64,000 bases of DNA. It comes from Thermodesulforhabdaceae bacterium. GTDB taxonomy: Bacteria; Desulfobacterota; Syntrophobacteria; Syntrophobacterales; Thermodesulforhabdaceae. The notes beneath the pieces are model-generated. The model saw only the letters and a program-made list of their open reading frames with translations. It made no database searches and was not told the origin of the DNA. A program made the translations under genes and the position numbers. The stretch spans positions 1 to 64,000 of the forward strand of contig JBBFKT010000007.1 in NCBI GenBank assembly GCA_037482015.1, written 5' to 3'. Shown here piece by piece: positions 8,875 through 18,546 of the stretch (position 1 is the first letter of the stretch; every line of letters starts with the position of its first letter).

Positions 8875-10836
8875 ATGAAGAAACCGTTATGGGTGCCATC
8901 AGAAGAGAAAATTGCTCAGGCAAACATCACTGCTTACATGAAATTTCTGAGCCAAAAATACGCAAAACAGTCCTTTAAGACCTACAAGGAACTCTACGAA
9001 TGGTCAGTTAACAATATACCCGATTTTTGGGCGAGTGTCTGGGAATTCTGTGGGATCGTCTTCAGCAAACCCTACGACGAAGTGGTGGATGATCCTTTCA
9101 AAATGCCGGGAGCCAAATGGTTTAGTGGAGCTCGACTGAATTTTGCAGAAAACCTTTTGAGATACCGTGACGATCAGACAGCCATAGTATTTGTTGGTGA
9201 AACTCAACAAAGAAAAACCATAACATACCGTGAACTCTACAAGCTGGTGGGAAAAATATCCCGTGCTCTAAGAAATATGGGTGTTAAGCCGGGGGATCGA
9301 GTTGTAGCTTACATGCCAAACATGATTGAAACGGTGGCATTTATGCTTGGAGCCACCAGTGTTGGAGCGATCTGGTCGTCCTGTGCATCGGATATGGGAC
9401 CTGAAGCTGTTTATGATCGTTTCGGTCAGGTAGAACCCAAGGTTCTTCTAACGGTTGACGGCTATTTCTACAAAGGCAAACAATTCGATACCTTCTCAAA
9501 CGCTCTAAAGCTTGCCAGCAAAATGCCATCTCTAGAAAAGGTTGTTGTTGTGTCCTACGCAGGAAATCAAATAGATCTCTCACAGATGCCCAAAGCAGTA
9601 AGGTTTGAAGAATTTATCGGTGCAGAAGATGTGGATCCCGTATTTGAGCAACTTCCTTTTGATCATCCTGTTTACATCATGTTTTCTTCCGGAACCACAG
9701 GAAAGCCAAAGTGTATGGTTCAGAGCGCAGGTGGAGTGCTGATAAATCATCTAAAAGAGTTGATCATCCATTCTGATCTCAAACGAGAAGACAAAATATT
9801 TTATATCACAACCTGTAGCTGGATGATGTGGAACTGGCTTGTAAGCTCGCTCGCTGTGGGATCAACAATGGTGCTTTATGACGGCAATCCACTCTATCCA
9901 GACGCCTATGCTATGTGGCAGATGGCTGAACGCGAGAAAATAACCATATTCGGACTAAGCGCAAGCTATGTTAATGCACTTAGAAAAGAAGGCATAAGCC
10001 CTGGCAAGAAATGTGATCTTTCCGCTCTAAAACAAATTTCTCAGACTGGCTCTCCTCTATCAGCGGATGGTTTTGAATATGTTTACTCAGACATCAAGAA
10101 AGATCTTCATTTTAATTCCATTTCCGGTGGCACCGACATAAATGGTTGTTTTGCCATCGGAAGCCCCATTCAGCATGTTTATGCCGGTGAACTTCAGGGA
10201 CCTGCTCTGGGAATGAGAGTAAAGGCTTATGACGAGAATGGGAATCATATATGGGATCGAGAAGGAGAACTGGTCTGTGAAGCTGCCGCTCCATCAATGC
10301 CGCTCTATTTCTGGAACGATCCTGATGGATCCAAATATCGAGGTGCCTACTTTGAGTTCTTCCCCGGAAAAAACGTATGGCGTCACGGCGATTATGTAAT
10401 TTTCCACTCTGACACCGGTGGTATTACATTTTTAGGGCGATCCGACTCAGTTTTGAAGCCTTCGGGAGTCCGCATTGGAACCGCGGAAATCTACAATCAG
10501 GTGGAAAATATCCCTGAAGTTGCGGACAGCCTGGCTATAGGCCAAAACTGGCAGGGCGATCAGCGTATAATACTTTTTGTCAAAATGAAGGAAGGTTATA
10601 AGCTAACGGACGAAGTCAAAGAAAAGATAAAAACTGTTCTTCGCAAAAACGCCTCTCCGAGACATGTTCCAGCAAAAATTATTGAAGTGCCCGACATTCC
10701 ATACACAAGGAACATGAAAAAGGTCGAAAGCGCTGTAACGAATCTAATTCATGGTCGCCCTGTAACTAACGTGGAAGCTCTTGTCAATCCGGAATGCCTG
10801 GAATTCTTCAAGAATTTGCCAGAACTTGAAAGTTAG
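8875..10836 (+). CDS. aacS: Acetoacetyl-CoA synthetase (acetoacetate-CoA ligase)
   Basis: A 653-aa cytoplasmic adenylate-forming enzyme that makes acetoacetyl-CoA from acetoacetate, ATP and CoA. It matches the AacS subgroup rather than acetyl-CoA synthetase: the N-terminal ACS-type extension (PDFWASVWEFCGIVFSKPYD), KWFSGARLNFAENLL, the P-loop-like MFSSGTTGKPKCMV, SGGTDINGCF, and near the C-terminus GRSDSVLKPSGVRIGTAEIY with the catalytic-Lys segment TRNMKKVESAV. Length fits the family (about 650). An earlier in-frame ATG at 8827 exists, but the ATG at 8875 has GGGAGGA just upstream and gives the family-typical N-terminus. A hairpin terminator follows. The enzyme allows ketone-body, leucine or polyhydroxybutyrate breakdown products to enter central metabolism. 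Confidence 0.93.
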   Translation: MKKPLWVPSEEKIAQANITAYMKFLSQKYAKQSFKTYKELYEWSVNNIPDFWASVWEFCGIVFSKPYDEVVDDPFKMPGAKWFSGARLNFAENLLRYRDDQTAIVFVGETQQRKTITYRELYKLVGKISRALRNMGVKPGDRVVAYMPNMIETVAFMLGATSVGAIWSSCASDMGPEAVYDRFGQVEPKVLLTVDGYFYKGKQFDTFSNALKLASKMPSLEKVVVVSYAGNQIDLSQMPKAVRFEEFIGAEDVDPVFEQLPFDHPVYIMFSSGTTGKPKCMVQSAGGVLINHLKELIIHSDLKREDKIFYITTCSWMMWNWLVSSLAVGSTMVLYDGNPLYPDAYAMWQMAEREKITIFGLSASYVNALRKEGISPGKKCDLSALKQISQTGSPLSADGFEYVYSDIKKDLHFNSISGGTDINGCFAIGSPIQHVYAGELQGPALGMRVKAYDENGNHIWDREGELVCEAAAPSMPLYFWNDPDGSKYRGAYFEFFPGKNVWRHGDYVIFHSDTGGITFLGRSDSVLKPSGVRIGTAEIYNQVENIPEVADSLAIGQNWQGDQRIILFVKMKEGYKLTDEVKEKIKTVLRKNASPRHVPAKIIEVPDIPYTRNMKKVESAVTNLIHGRPVTNVEALVNPECLEFFKNLPELES

Positions 10837-10860
10837 AAAATTACTGGCTAAGGAGCAATA

Positions 10861-10894
10861 GGGGTGGACATTTCCTGTTCACCCCGATTTTTTT
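10861..10894 (+). terminator. Rho-independent terminator after aacS
   Basis: GGGGTGGACA pairs with TGTTCACCCC across a 5-base loop and is followed within two bases by a run of seven T. Confidence 0.9.
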
Positions 10895-11020
10895 AGATCA
10901 GATTTATAGTGAAGATTTTGAAGAACTTTGTATAAAAAACAAGTTGCTTAGCTTTATAAGTTAGTTACATAAACAAGTGAGCTTTGGTATTCATCAAGGA
11001 GGGAAAAGACTTATCGCAGT

Positions 11021-11920
11021 ATGAATAACGCGTGGATTGCATTCGGCCTGACAGCCTTTGCGGGCATGGCAACGTCAATCGGCAGTATCATAGCCTTCAC
11101 TTCCAAAAAACCAAATTACCGGTTTCTCTCAATAGCAACAGGATTCTCAGCAGGTGCAATGATTTATGTTTCATTTGTGGAGATACTTTTCAAAAGTGCA
11201 AAATACTTATCAGAACGTTACGGAGATTACACAGGTAACTGGATCAATGTAGCTTCCTTCTTTGGTGGGATATTGCTGATTGGTCTCATCGACAATTTTG
11301 TTCCGTCCGCAGAAAATCCTCATGAAACCCACTCGGAAGCAGAAACTCAGTTGTCCCAAAATAAGTCCATCTCGGTAGTGGATCTTGAGTCATCAAAAGC
11401 TACGCCTGTGCTACATTGCGGATCCCAAGACCATGGTGTTAATCACCATAAGTTTATGCGTATAGGCTTTTTCGTAGCGCTAGCCATAGGAATTCACAAC
11501 TTTCCGGAAGGATTCGCCACTTTCCTGGCTGCCTTAGAAAGCCCCAGCTTGGGTGTGCCAATTGCTATAGCAATCGCTCTTCATAACATCCCTGAGGGAA
11601 TCAGCGTATCTGTCCCTATTCTACACGCCACCAGGAGTCGCATGAAAGCTTTAATATACTCCGCACTCAGTGGAATGTCTGAACCTATCGGAGCTGTTAT
11701 TGGATACCTTGCGATTCGTTTCTACTTTGGAAGCGAAACTGTGGTGATCCCGTCGGAGATCATGGGCATCCTTTTTGGTGGTGTGGCAGGAATTATGGTG
11801 TATATAAGTTTGGATGAACTTATTCCGATAAGCAAAGCTTACGGAAAGGGTCACGATAGTATTTACGGAATAGTGGCTGGCATGCTGGTAATGGCCTTGA
11901 GTCTATCCCTAATGAAATGA
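11021..11920 (+). CDS. zupT: ZIP-family divalent metal (zinc) transporter, ZupT-like
   Basis: A 299-aa inner-membrane protein with about eight hydrophobic helices. The two ZIP metal-path motifs are clear: [10 protein letters not shown] in helix 4 and [12 protein letters not shown] in helix 5, both with the His, Asn, Pro, Glu and Gly pattern of ZupT. A loop of about 45 residues between helices 3 and 4 is rich in His, Glu and Asp and may bind metal. ZupT-type carriers bring in zinc and also iron, manganese or cobalt. The nearest strong Shine-Dalgarno (AAGGAGGG) lies about 16 bases from the ATG, an unusually long spacing, and I see no better start. Transcribed alone. Confidence 0.92.
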   Translation: MNNAWIAFGLTAFAGMATSIGSIIAFTSKKPNYRFLSIATGFSAGAMIYVSFVEILFKSAKYLSERYGDYTGNWINVASFFGGILLIGLIDNFVPSAENPHETHSEAETQLSQNKSISVVDLESSKATPVLHCGSQDHGVNHHKFMRIGFFVALAIGIHNFPEGFATFLAALESPSLGVPIAIAIALHNIPEGISVSVPILHATRSRMKALIYSALSGMSEPIGAVIGYLAIRFYFGSETVVIPSEIMGILFGGVAGIMVYISLDELIPISKAYGKGHDSIYGIVAGMLVMALSLSLMK

Positions 11921-12002
11921 TCACATTAGCCAACAAAAAGAACTTGAGGTAAACTGCTAACATCGTGAGAGCACACAAAGCAACAACAAAGGGGGATAAA
12001 CC

Positions 12003-12845
12003 ATGACAGGTTCTAAGGCTGGCACAGCCATAGAAACCATGTTTATAGACGAACTGGAAGACTACCGGGCCAATCGCAAAGAAAAAGATTACGAACTAAT
12101 AGATGTTAGAGAACCCGAAGAATATCTCGCCGGTCATATTCCAGGGGCAAGGTTAATGCCACTAAGTCGTTTTGAAGAACTTTTAGGGTCATTGGAGTCG
12201 GACAAAGACCTTCTTCTGTATTGCGGTAGCGGAAAAAGATCTATGATTGCCGCTTTAATGATAGCCGAAAGCGACCTGAAACCGGCTCGAACAATAAACT
12301 TACAAGGAGGCTACTCAGCCTGGGATGGTAAAGAATTGACCGGTTTCCCCAAAATAAACCTTTTTGCTGATAAGACATCTCTTCATGAAATATTGCAGGA
12401 AGCTATAAATTTAGAAAAAGGGGCTTTTCGTTTTTACACTCTATCCGCGGCTCAAGAATCTGCCTGGGCAGACACAGCCAAGAAATTGATTAACTGGGAA
12501 CGCCACCACGCTCAAACCGTTTACCATATTCTGGAATCCTTATCCCCAAAAAAACCTCTGCTGCCCCCCTTTGAAGAACTTTTTGAAACCTTACCAGGTA
12601 ATATTCTGGAAGGAGGAGAACCCCTGGAAGAAGCTATTAATAAATTGAAAGCTCTTCCCATCTCTTCCTGCTATGCCTTTGCTGAACTGGCTCTGGATAT
12701 AGAATACCACGCCTATGACCTGTATAAAAATGCTTCAACATTAGCAAAGGATGCTAGGACTTCGGAAATTCTCAAAGAACTCGCAGACCAGGAAAAAAGT
12801 CATATTCTCTTCATAGCTAAAGTGTTCGCCTCGTGCAGGACCTGA
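12003..12845 (+). CDS. Rhodanese domain fused to a ferritin-like (rubrerythrin-type) domain
   Basis: A 280-aa cytoplasmic fusion. Residues about 12-118 are a rhodanese domain with DVREPEEYLAGHIPGA and the active loop YCGSGKRS, whose Cys would carry a persulfide. Residues about 125-280 form a four-helix ferritin-like domain with carboxylate/His pairs in WERHHAQT, DIEYHAYD and DQEKSHI, as in rubrerythrin-related proteins that bind a di-iron centre. No rubredoxin-type Cys pairs are present. The fusion suggests a link between sulfane-sulfur transfer and peroxide or iron handling; the actual reaction is unknown. GGGGG precedes the ATG. It appears to be monocistronic. Confidence 0.87.
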   Translation: MTGSKAGTAIETMFIDELEDYRANRKEKDYELIDVREPEEYLAGHIPGARLMPLSRFEELLGSLESDKDLLLYCGSGKRSMIAALMIAESDLKPARTINLQGGYSAWDGKELTGFPKINLFADKTSLHEILQEAINLEKGAFRFYTLSAAQESAWADTAKKLINWERHHAQTVYHILESLSPKKPLLPPFEELFETLPGNILEGGEPLEEAINKLKALPISSCYAFAELALDIEYHAYDLYKNASTLAKDARTSEILKELADQEKSHILFIAKVFASCRT

Positions 12846-13074
12846 AATAGTAATAAGGAAAGACATTGATCAACTGCAACAAGGAAAGACTTACGGAATC
12901 CCAGATAGAACTGTCAGAAGCCCAAAGAAAACTTAAAAAGGTCGAAGAACTCAATCTAAAATAAAGCGAACCAGCGAAAGCCTAGAAAAAAACTGATTTT
13001 ATAATAGAATAACACTCTCATAGCTGGGAAATAACTGAGCACAGAGTCCAGAAACAAACAGAGGTATAAAAAGC

Positions 13075-13863
13075 ATGATGAACTTGCCACAAGTTAACAA
13101 AGCAAGCCATATTACTGCCCTGCTGCTTTTAATTTTAAAAGGATTTCTCCTGCCGGTATCATCTTCGGCATCATCAAAACTGATTGATGATCTAATACGG
13201 GACCAGCGTAATTTTTATTCCGTAGATAGATTGTTCCGAATTGGAGTAGCCTTTGGCATAGGAGCCACAATGGCAAATTCAACCTTTGACGAAAAGGTTC
13301 AAAATTATTACCAGGATCATATTAGAAATAGTGGCAGCGATGCCTTTTCAAAAGGTGTGAGAATCTTTGGAGATGGAAAATACCTTGTGCCTATCTCCTT
13401 CGCATTGGCGAGCATATCTTTTATTCAGGAAGACTCTCTAATCGGCGATTTTGGTTACAAGATTTTTAGATCATACATTGCGGGTGGTTTGCCTCTACTG
13501 GCAACCCAGCGCCTTACCGGTGCAGGAAGACCTGGGGAGCATGATCACGGATCTAAATGGCGTCCTTTAGATGACGGCAACGGTGTAAGTAGCCATGCTT
13601 TCATTGGGGCTGTTCCCTTTCTTGTGGCAGCCAGGATGAACGATAATTCCTTTATAAAATACGCATTATACGCTATTTCCCTAGCCCCGGCATTCTCAAG
13701 GATCAACGATAATGCCCACTATTTTTCCCAAGCCGCTTTAGGATGGTATATAGCCTATGAGTCAACAGGAGCCGTATTTGATACAGAAAAAAATAAAAGC
13801 ATTTCTATTGTTCCTATGATTGGCCAAAATACTTATGGTGTAACTTTTTTAGTTCCTTGGTAG
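13075..13863 (+). CDS. PAP2-superfamily membrane-associated phosphatase-like protein
   Basis: A 262-aa protein with an N-terminal hydrophobic stretch (about 14-35, signal or anchor) and several further hydrophobic segments. The three PAP2 phosphatase signatures can be traced: GAGRPG for the first, SSHAF for the SGH motif, and SRINDNAHYFSQAALGW for the SR-x5-H-x3-D-like motif, in which the last acidic position is occupied by Gln. Family members remove phosphate from lipid substrates such as undecaprenyl pyrophosphate or phosphatidic acid at the membrane. The altered third motif makes catalytic competence uncertain. The last 30 residues end in beta-like Phe/Trp sequence, so an outer-membrane location cannot be ruled out. 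Confidence 0.75.
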   Translation: MMNLPQVNKASHITALLLLILKGFLLPVSSSASSKLIDDLIRDQRNFYSVDRLFRIGVAFGIGATMANSTFDEKVQNYYQDHIRNSGSDAFSKGVRIFGDGKYLVPISFALASISFIQEDSLIGDFGYKIFRSYIAGGLPLLATQRLTGAGRPGEHDHGSKWRPLDDGNGVSSHAFIGAVPFLVAARMNDNSFIKYALYAISLAPAFSRINDNAHYFSQAALGWYIAYESTGAVFDTEKNKSISIVPMIGQNTYGVTFLVPW

Positions 13864-14112
13864 AAATTTTTATTTTCTCAACACACATACAATACCCCCT
13901 CCTATGTAGATTTTTTGTTTTCCTAGAGAGCCCTACTTTATTTATCTAAAAAAATAAGCTTTTTAACGATTTTTCCACAAAACACATTCGATTTTTAATT
14001 TGCCTTGCACATCGTATTAGTTAAAACATTATTGCATTATAAACCTTTTCTAATAAAAGAATAACTTAGCAAATTTTAATTGAACTCTTATTAGGAGGAA
14101 AAATAAGGCAGG

Positions 14113-14451
14113 ATGTATGATCCTTTTAGCAATCACGAAATGTCAGGCGAAGCAAGAGAAAGCTCACTCCATCAGCAACAGGTGATAACTAGGCTAAAAG
14201 GACTTTGAAATCATGCAGAAATACTTAGTTAACTTTATAACCTCTCTCATAACCTCTATCGCTGGAGAACGATTTTAGGTAAAAAATCATTTGCCTTTCT
14301 AACTGAAAATAAAACCAGGGAAGATCCGGAGATAAACGGGGGCCATCTAATTCTGATTCCCGAAAATCAAAAGCTCTATTCAAACAGAGTTTTAGTGGAT
14401 CTATCCCATAAGGATTGTCTCACCCCAACGCCCTCACCCTTTCGAAGTTAA
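14113..14451 (+). pseudogene. Decayed small gene with two in-frame stop codons
   Basis: An ATG preceded by a good AGGAGG (centred near 14097) opens a frame of 31 codons that stops at TGA 14206. The same frame continues through a TAA at 14230 and then stays open for 72 codons to TAA 14449, reading protein-like sequence such as GKKSFAFLTENKTREDPEI and HLILIPENQKLYSNRVLVDL. That pattern suggests a gene of about 110 codons that has been lost. The family is not recognised. It sits just upstream of the interrupted chemoreceptor gene. Confidence 0.4.
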
Positions 14452-14513
14452 CCTGCCTTAAGCGATACAAGTACCAGGTGTAGAGCTAACTTTAGAGAAA
14501 GGAGGGTAATGTT

Positions 14514-16529
14514 ATGTTTAAAAGAATGAAACTGGGCGCAAAAATTGGTACCGGCTTTGGGTTTTTGATAGTGATCTCCCTGATAGTGGGTGCTGTTTCT
14601 GTTTTTAACATGCATTATGTTAGAGATGGAGTTGACAAACTCTCCAGGGAGTACACACCTGAGGCCATTTTAGCAAGCGAGCTTGAAAGGCGCGTTTACC
14701 GAACCATGTATAACATTAGGGGCTATGGGTTTACCGGTGATAAGAAATTTTACGAGGAAGGCATGACCGCCATGGCCCAGGTTAAAGAAACCATCGCAAA
14801 ACTCGAAGACCTTGCCTCCAGGTCTGTCCATTCAGTCCGCTTAAAGGAATCTTTGGAAGAAATAAAAAAGAAGCTGAGTGAGTATGAGGGACTGGTAGAG
14901 AGAACCAAAAAACTCATAACTCAGCAGCAGGAAGCTGCTACACGTATGCGCAGTACGGCCGGTGTTTATATGGAAAACGTCTATAGAGTCTTAAATGATC
15001 AAAATAGCTCAATGGAAAGAGAAATTAACGAAGGAGCCTCCCAGGAAGCCTTAAAAGAGAGGCTTAAAAAGATAACCCTTGTTAACAACTTGATAGATCA
15101 GGGAAATTTCGCTCGTATAGCTAATCTTATGTCTAGGGCAAATCGTGACAGCAAGATTATGGAAGAAGGCATTAAGAAGGTCTTTCCTGAGATAGAGAAA
15201 AATTATAATGAACTGCGGCTACTTCTTCGGGTTGAGGCTGACAAGGAAGCTTTGGAAAAGGTGTGGCAGTCAGCTAGGACCTACAAGGAGAAAATGTAGG
15301 AATGGCTTTCAATTTCCAATGAACTGGAGCAAGTGCATACTGCTCGTACTGAAACTGGCACAAAGGTGCTTGAACTGGCTCGGGATCTTATGAAAACTGC
15401 CGGAGACCACACTTTAAATATTGCCAGGGAATCATCTTCTTTGCTTAATAAGGCATCCACAGTGACGATCATCGGTTTGGGTGTGGCATTTGTAGCTGGA
15501 GTTTTATTTGCTTATTTCATAACTCGTTCTATTACGAATCCCATCAACAGGGCTGTTGACATACTCAGTAGCGTGTCTAATCAGGTTGCGACAGTTTCAG
15601 CCCAGGTTTCGGAAGCAAGCCAGTCCTTAGCGGAAGGGGCAAGTGAGCAGGCCTCTGCCATAGAGGAAACCTCGTCTTCCCTGGAAGAAATGGCTTCAAT
15701 GGTCAAACAGAATGCAGATAATGCGGTTCAAGCAAAAAATTGTATGGCTGAAGCAAGGGAAATCGTTTCGAAGGTTAACAGACACATGAACGACATGGCC
15801 GAAGCAATAGAAGATATAAGAAAGTCGAGCGAGGCAACAGAAAAGATCATAAAGACCATAGACGAGATAGCCTTTCAAACGAACCTGTTGGCTCTTAATG
15901 CCGCCGTTGAGGCAGCAAGAGCGGGAGAGGCAGGAGCCGGATTTGCGGTGGTGGCTGAAGAGGTGCGGAAACTTGCCATGAGGGCGGCGGAGGCAGCCAA
16001 GAGCACTGCCGAACTTATTGAGAAAATAATCAGATCTGTAAAGGCGGGTAGCGAGATTACTGAAGCCACTAAAGAAGCCTTTAAGGAGAATGTTGAGATA
16101 GCGGAGAAGGTTGGCTTGCTGGTGGATGAGATTGCCACGGCCTCGTCAGAACAGGCTCAGGGTATAGAGCAGATCAACAAGGCTGTCAGTGAAATGGACA
16201 AGGTGGTTCAGCAGAATGTGGCTAATGCTGAAGAATCAGCCGCGGCAGCAGAAGAAATGAATGCTCAGGCCGGTGAGATGAAAACAATAGTTCAGGAACT
16301 GGTGGCCCTCATAAGAGGGAGCTTAAATGTGACTGGGTTAGGAACATCCTTTGAGCGTGAGCGGGCTAAATTGCCTTCGAAAGCTTCTGAAAAGGGTCAG
16401 ATAAAAGTCCTTAAGCCTAAAATGAAGGTTCTTGAGTCAAGTCATGATCACACCAAGGCCCTAGCAAAACAGGAGGTGAAGCCCCACCAGATCATACCTC
16501 TTGACGAGCAAGACTTTAAAGATTTTTGA
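14514..16529 (+). pseudogene. Methyl-accepting chemotaxis protein interrupted by an in-frame TAG
   Basis: Two open frames, 14514-15299 and 15300-16529, lie in the same register and together make one normal chemoreceptor of 671 codons, broken only by TAG at 15297-15299. The N-terminal part has a membrane helix (about 13-33) and a long helical sensor domain. After the TAG come the end of the sensor, a second membrane helix (about 315-340 of the joined frame), and a full signalling domain with [20 protein letters not shown]. It ends in a basic tail with a [11 protein letters not shown]-terminus. Both sides of the stop keep intact reading frames and codon use, so the change is recent, a sequencing error, or read through. 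The ATG has AAAGGAGGG upstream. No receptor would be made without suppression of the amber codon. Confidence 0.85.
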
Positions 16530-16565
16530 GTTTAGAAAAGAGTTTAAATTGAGATCAAGCCTGGA

Positions 16566-16753
16566 GGGGGTGTTCTAGAATTTCTCTTATGAAGTGGCGA
16601 AATATAGAAAAGTCAGGAACGAAATTCAGCCTGGAAGACCTTCCCGGACCCAGGTAGCTAAAAAACGACCTCAATATACGATTACCCACATAACTGTAGG
16701 GGCGACACATGCGTCGTCCCTACAATTTATTACGGAGTTTTTAGAACACCCTC
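16566..16753. mobile_element. MITE-like element, copy B
   Basis: A segment of 188 bp starting GGGGTGTTCTAGAA and ending with TTTTTAGAACACCCTC, the inverted end. It shares with copy A (7799-8087) the block GAAATTCAGCCTGGAA, the GCTAAAAAAC block, the AACTGTAGGGGCGACACATG palindrome and TTATTACGGAG. Imperfect direct repeats AAGCCTGGA and AAGTCTGGA (8 of 9 identical) flank it at 16557-16565 and 16754-16762. Compared with copy A it lacks about 100 bp of extra palindromes. Confidence 0.7.
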
Positions 16754-16793
16754 AAGTCTGGAATGGATCTATTAAAAAGTATAGAGGTGTTAA

Positions 16794-17474
16794 TTATAGA
16801 AATTTTTCGAGAAAGCTCGCCGGAAAAGGATCGCCGTGGCCCGGATAAAGGTGCTTTGCTCCGGTATCAAGAAGAAGACGCCAGCTCAAAAGCAGGGCTT
16901 CTTTGTCCTCGGCAAAGGGAGGAAAGAGGGATCCACCTAAAAATGCGGGGAGATTCGCTGCACTGTCTCCAATAAAGCACATGCCGTTTTCCAGGATAAC
17001 CGAAAGGGATCCAGCCGTATGCCCTGGCGTGGGCAAAACCAAACCGGGAAAGCCAAAGGGCTCCAGGGACAGGGGTCCCGATATGATAATGTCAGGATCA
17101 ACGGGAGGGTATCGAAAAAAAGGTCTTAGAAATCCCCCGATCTTCGAAGCTAGCCTGCCAATCTTTGTCACACCCGGCGGAACTACCATCTCCCCGGAAC
17201 GAACCAGAGGAGCCTCAGACTCATGAACACACAGAGCAGATCCGGTAAGTTCCATAACTTCTTTAAGTCCTCCCGCATGATCTAAATGACTGTGGGTCAG
17301 CACAATAAGTTCAATGGATTCAGGTGCAATGCTATATTTACGGAGATACCTTAAAAGCAGTTTTCTGCTTCCTCTTGGGCCAGCATCAACAAGAAGAGAC
17401 CTCGATCCCATAACCAAAAGGTAAGCGTTGCCCATTATAAGATGAAGCCTGAAACACCGAATTCTTCCCGTCAT
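16794..17474 (-). CDS. Metallo-beta-lactamase-fold hydrolase
   Basis: A 226-aa cytoplasmic enzyme with the metal-binding signature THSHLDHAGG (about 59-68), a later single His in PTPGHTAGSLSV, an Asp in CFIGDSAAN, and a last His in LYPGHGDPFP. These are the ligands of a two-metal site in the glyoxalase II/MBL superfamily. Substrate cannot be told from sequence; small thioesters, lactones or phosphodiesters are typical. The ATG is 3 bases downstream of the stop of the NAD(P)-binding protein gene, so both form one operon read on the minus strand. The C-terminus points towards MITE copy B, about 40 bp away. Confidence 0.87.
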   Translation of the reverse strand: MTGRIRCFRLHLIMGNAYLLVMGSRSLLVDAGPRGSRKLLLRYLRKYSIAPESIELIVLTHSHLDHAGGLKEVMELTGSALCVHESEAPLVRSGEMVVPPGVTKIGRLASKIGGFLRPFFRYPPVDPDIIISGPLSLEPFGFPGLVLPTPGHTAGSLSVILENGMCFIGDSAANLPAFLGGSLFPPFAEDKEALLLSWRLLLDTGAKHLYPGHGDPFPASFLEKFL

Positions 17475-17477
17475 CGT

Positions 17478-18458
17478 TTACTTCCAGCTTAAAAAACAGG
17501 ACTGAACGGAAGGGAGTTTACCGGGACCCTGACTTTCCTCTGCAAGGGCACGGCAGATGGCTTCCTCCATCGTCGTCAGTGGAATTGTAATTAATCTTCG
17601 GATGGTGTCGTTCTGGCAGATAGCTTCGTTCTTCAAACCTTCCACCAGAGGGAAAACTATACCTGCAGGAACAGGGGTTACAAGCTTGATCCAGTAGGCC
17701 GAAAGGCGTGGCGTCAGAACTGGAACAGGAATGAGAATTCTCTTTAGATTCCGAACCTTACAATAGATGCGGATTAGATCGGCATAGGAGAGGATTTGAG
17801 GCCCCCCGATGTCTAGCCGAAGCCCCGCTGTAGCGGGATTTTCCAGGCACCCTAACAGATAGGCAATAACATCCTGAACAGCTATGGGTTGAGATCGTGT
17901 TCGAATCCACTTAGGGCACACCATTACAGGAAGACGCTCGGCCAGATACCGAACAATTTCAAAAGAAGCTCCTCCGGCCCCTATAATAATAGCCGCTCGA
18001 AGAACCGTTGTTTCAACTTTTCCCGATTGAAGAATGTCGGCTACCTCATTTCGACTTGCCAGGTGCTTAGAAAGCTTTTCATTTTTTGCACCCAGTCCGC
18101 CAAGGTAGATAATTCTTTTAACCCCTGCGGACTCGGCAGCCCGCAGGAAGTTCAAAGCAGCCTTACGGTCCTTCTCGGCAAAAGTGATGGTTTCTTTGAT
18201 GGTCCTTCCACCCATGGAATGAACAAGATAGTAGGCGGCATCTATCCCCTCGAGAGCCGGTTTTAATGTCTCTGGCTTGAGAAGATCCCCATAGACAACA
18301 TCGGGCATCTGCCGCAAAGGGGCGCCCCGAACCACAAGCTTCTCGCCCATACGGACAAGACAGCGGACATAATACCCTTTTTCATCAAGAGCACGAAGAA
18401 GACGACCACCGATAAAACCGGTGGGTCCCGTAAGAAGTATTTTTTGATCTCCAGCCAT
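17478..18458 (-). CDS. NAD(P)-binding Rossmann protein, atypical SDR (NDUFA9/YbjT-like)
   Basis: A 326-aa protein with a Rossmann nucleotide-binding motif, TGPTGFIGGRLL, near the N-terminus, followed by YGDLLKPETLKPAL and AAYYLVHSMGG. These are typical of the atypical short-chain dehydrogenases related to NDUFA9 and YbjT. The catalytic Tyr-x3-Lys of classical SDRs is not obvious, as is usual in this group. Such proteins often act in quinone or isoprenoid-linked chemistry, or as redox sensors; no specific reaction can be given. Of the two neighbouring ATG codons I chose the second, 6 bases after AAAGGAG. It is translationally close to the MBL hydrolase gene. Confidence 0.82.
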   Translation of the reverse strand: MAGDQKILLTGPTGFIGGRLLRALDEKGYYVRCLVRMGEKLVVRGAPLRQMPDVVYGDLLKPETLKPALEGIDAAYYLVHSMGGRTIKETITFAEKDRKAALNFLRAAESAGVKRIIYLGGLGAKNEKLSKHLASRNEVADILQSGKVETTVLRAAIIIGAGGASFEIVRYLAERLPVMVCPKWIRTRSQPIAVQDVIAYLLGCLENPATAGLRLDIGGPQILSYADLIRIYCKVRNLKRILIPVPVLTPRLSAYWIKLVTPVPAGIVFPLVEGLKNEAICQNDTIRRLITIPLTTMEEAICRALAEESQGPGKLPSVQSCFLSWK

Positions 18459-18546
18459 TTCCATCTCCTTTCATTCCTTAAAAACCCCGTGAGTGTTCAA
18501 AAATTTTGTCCATGCAGGGTTGTCATGGCAACAGGATCGCAGGTTT

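Noticed and set aside
12866-12964. 32-codon TTG-start frame with coiled-coil-like sequence
   Set aside because: AAGGAAAG precedes it, but the composition is simple and the frame too short to separate from chance.
15297-15299. Pyrrolysine at the amber codon of the chemoreceptor
   Set aside because: No pyl genes are visible in the window and MCPs are not known pyrrolysine proteins; nonsense mutation or error is simpler.
16594-16848. 84-codon plus-strand frame
   Set aside because: It spans MITE copy B and part of the antisense of the MBL hydrolase gene.
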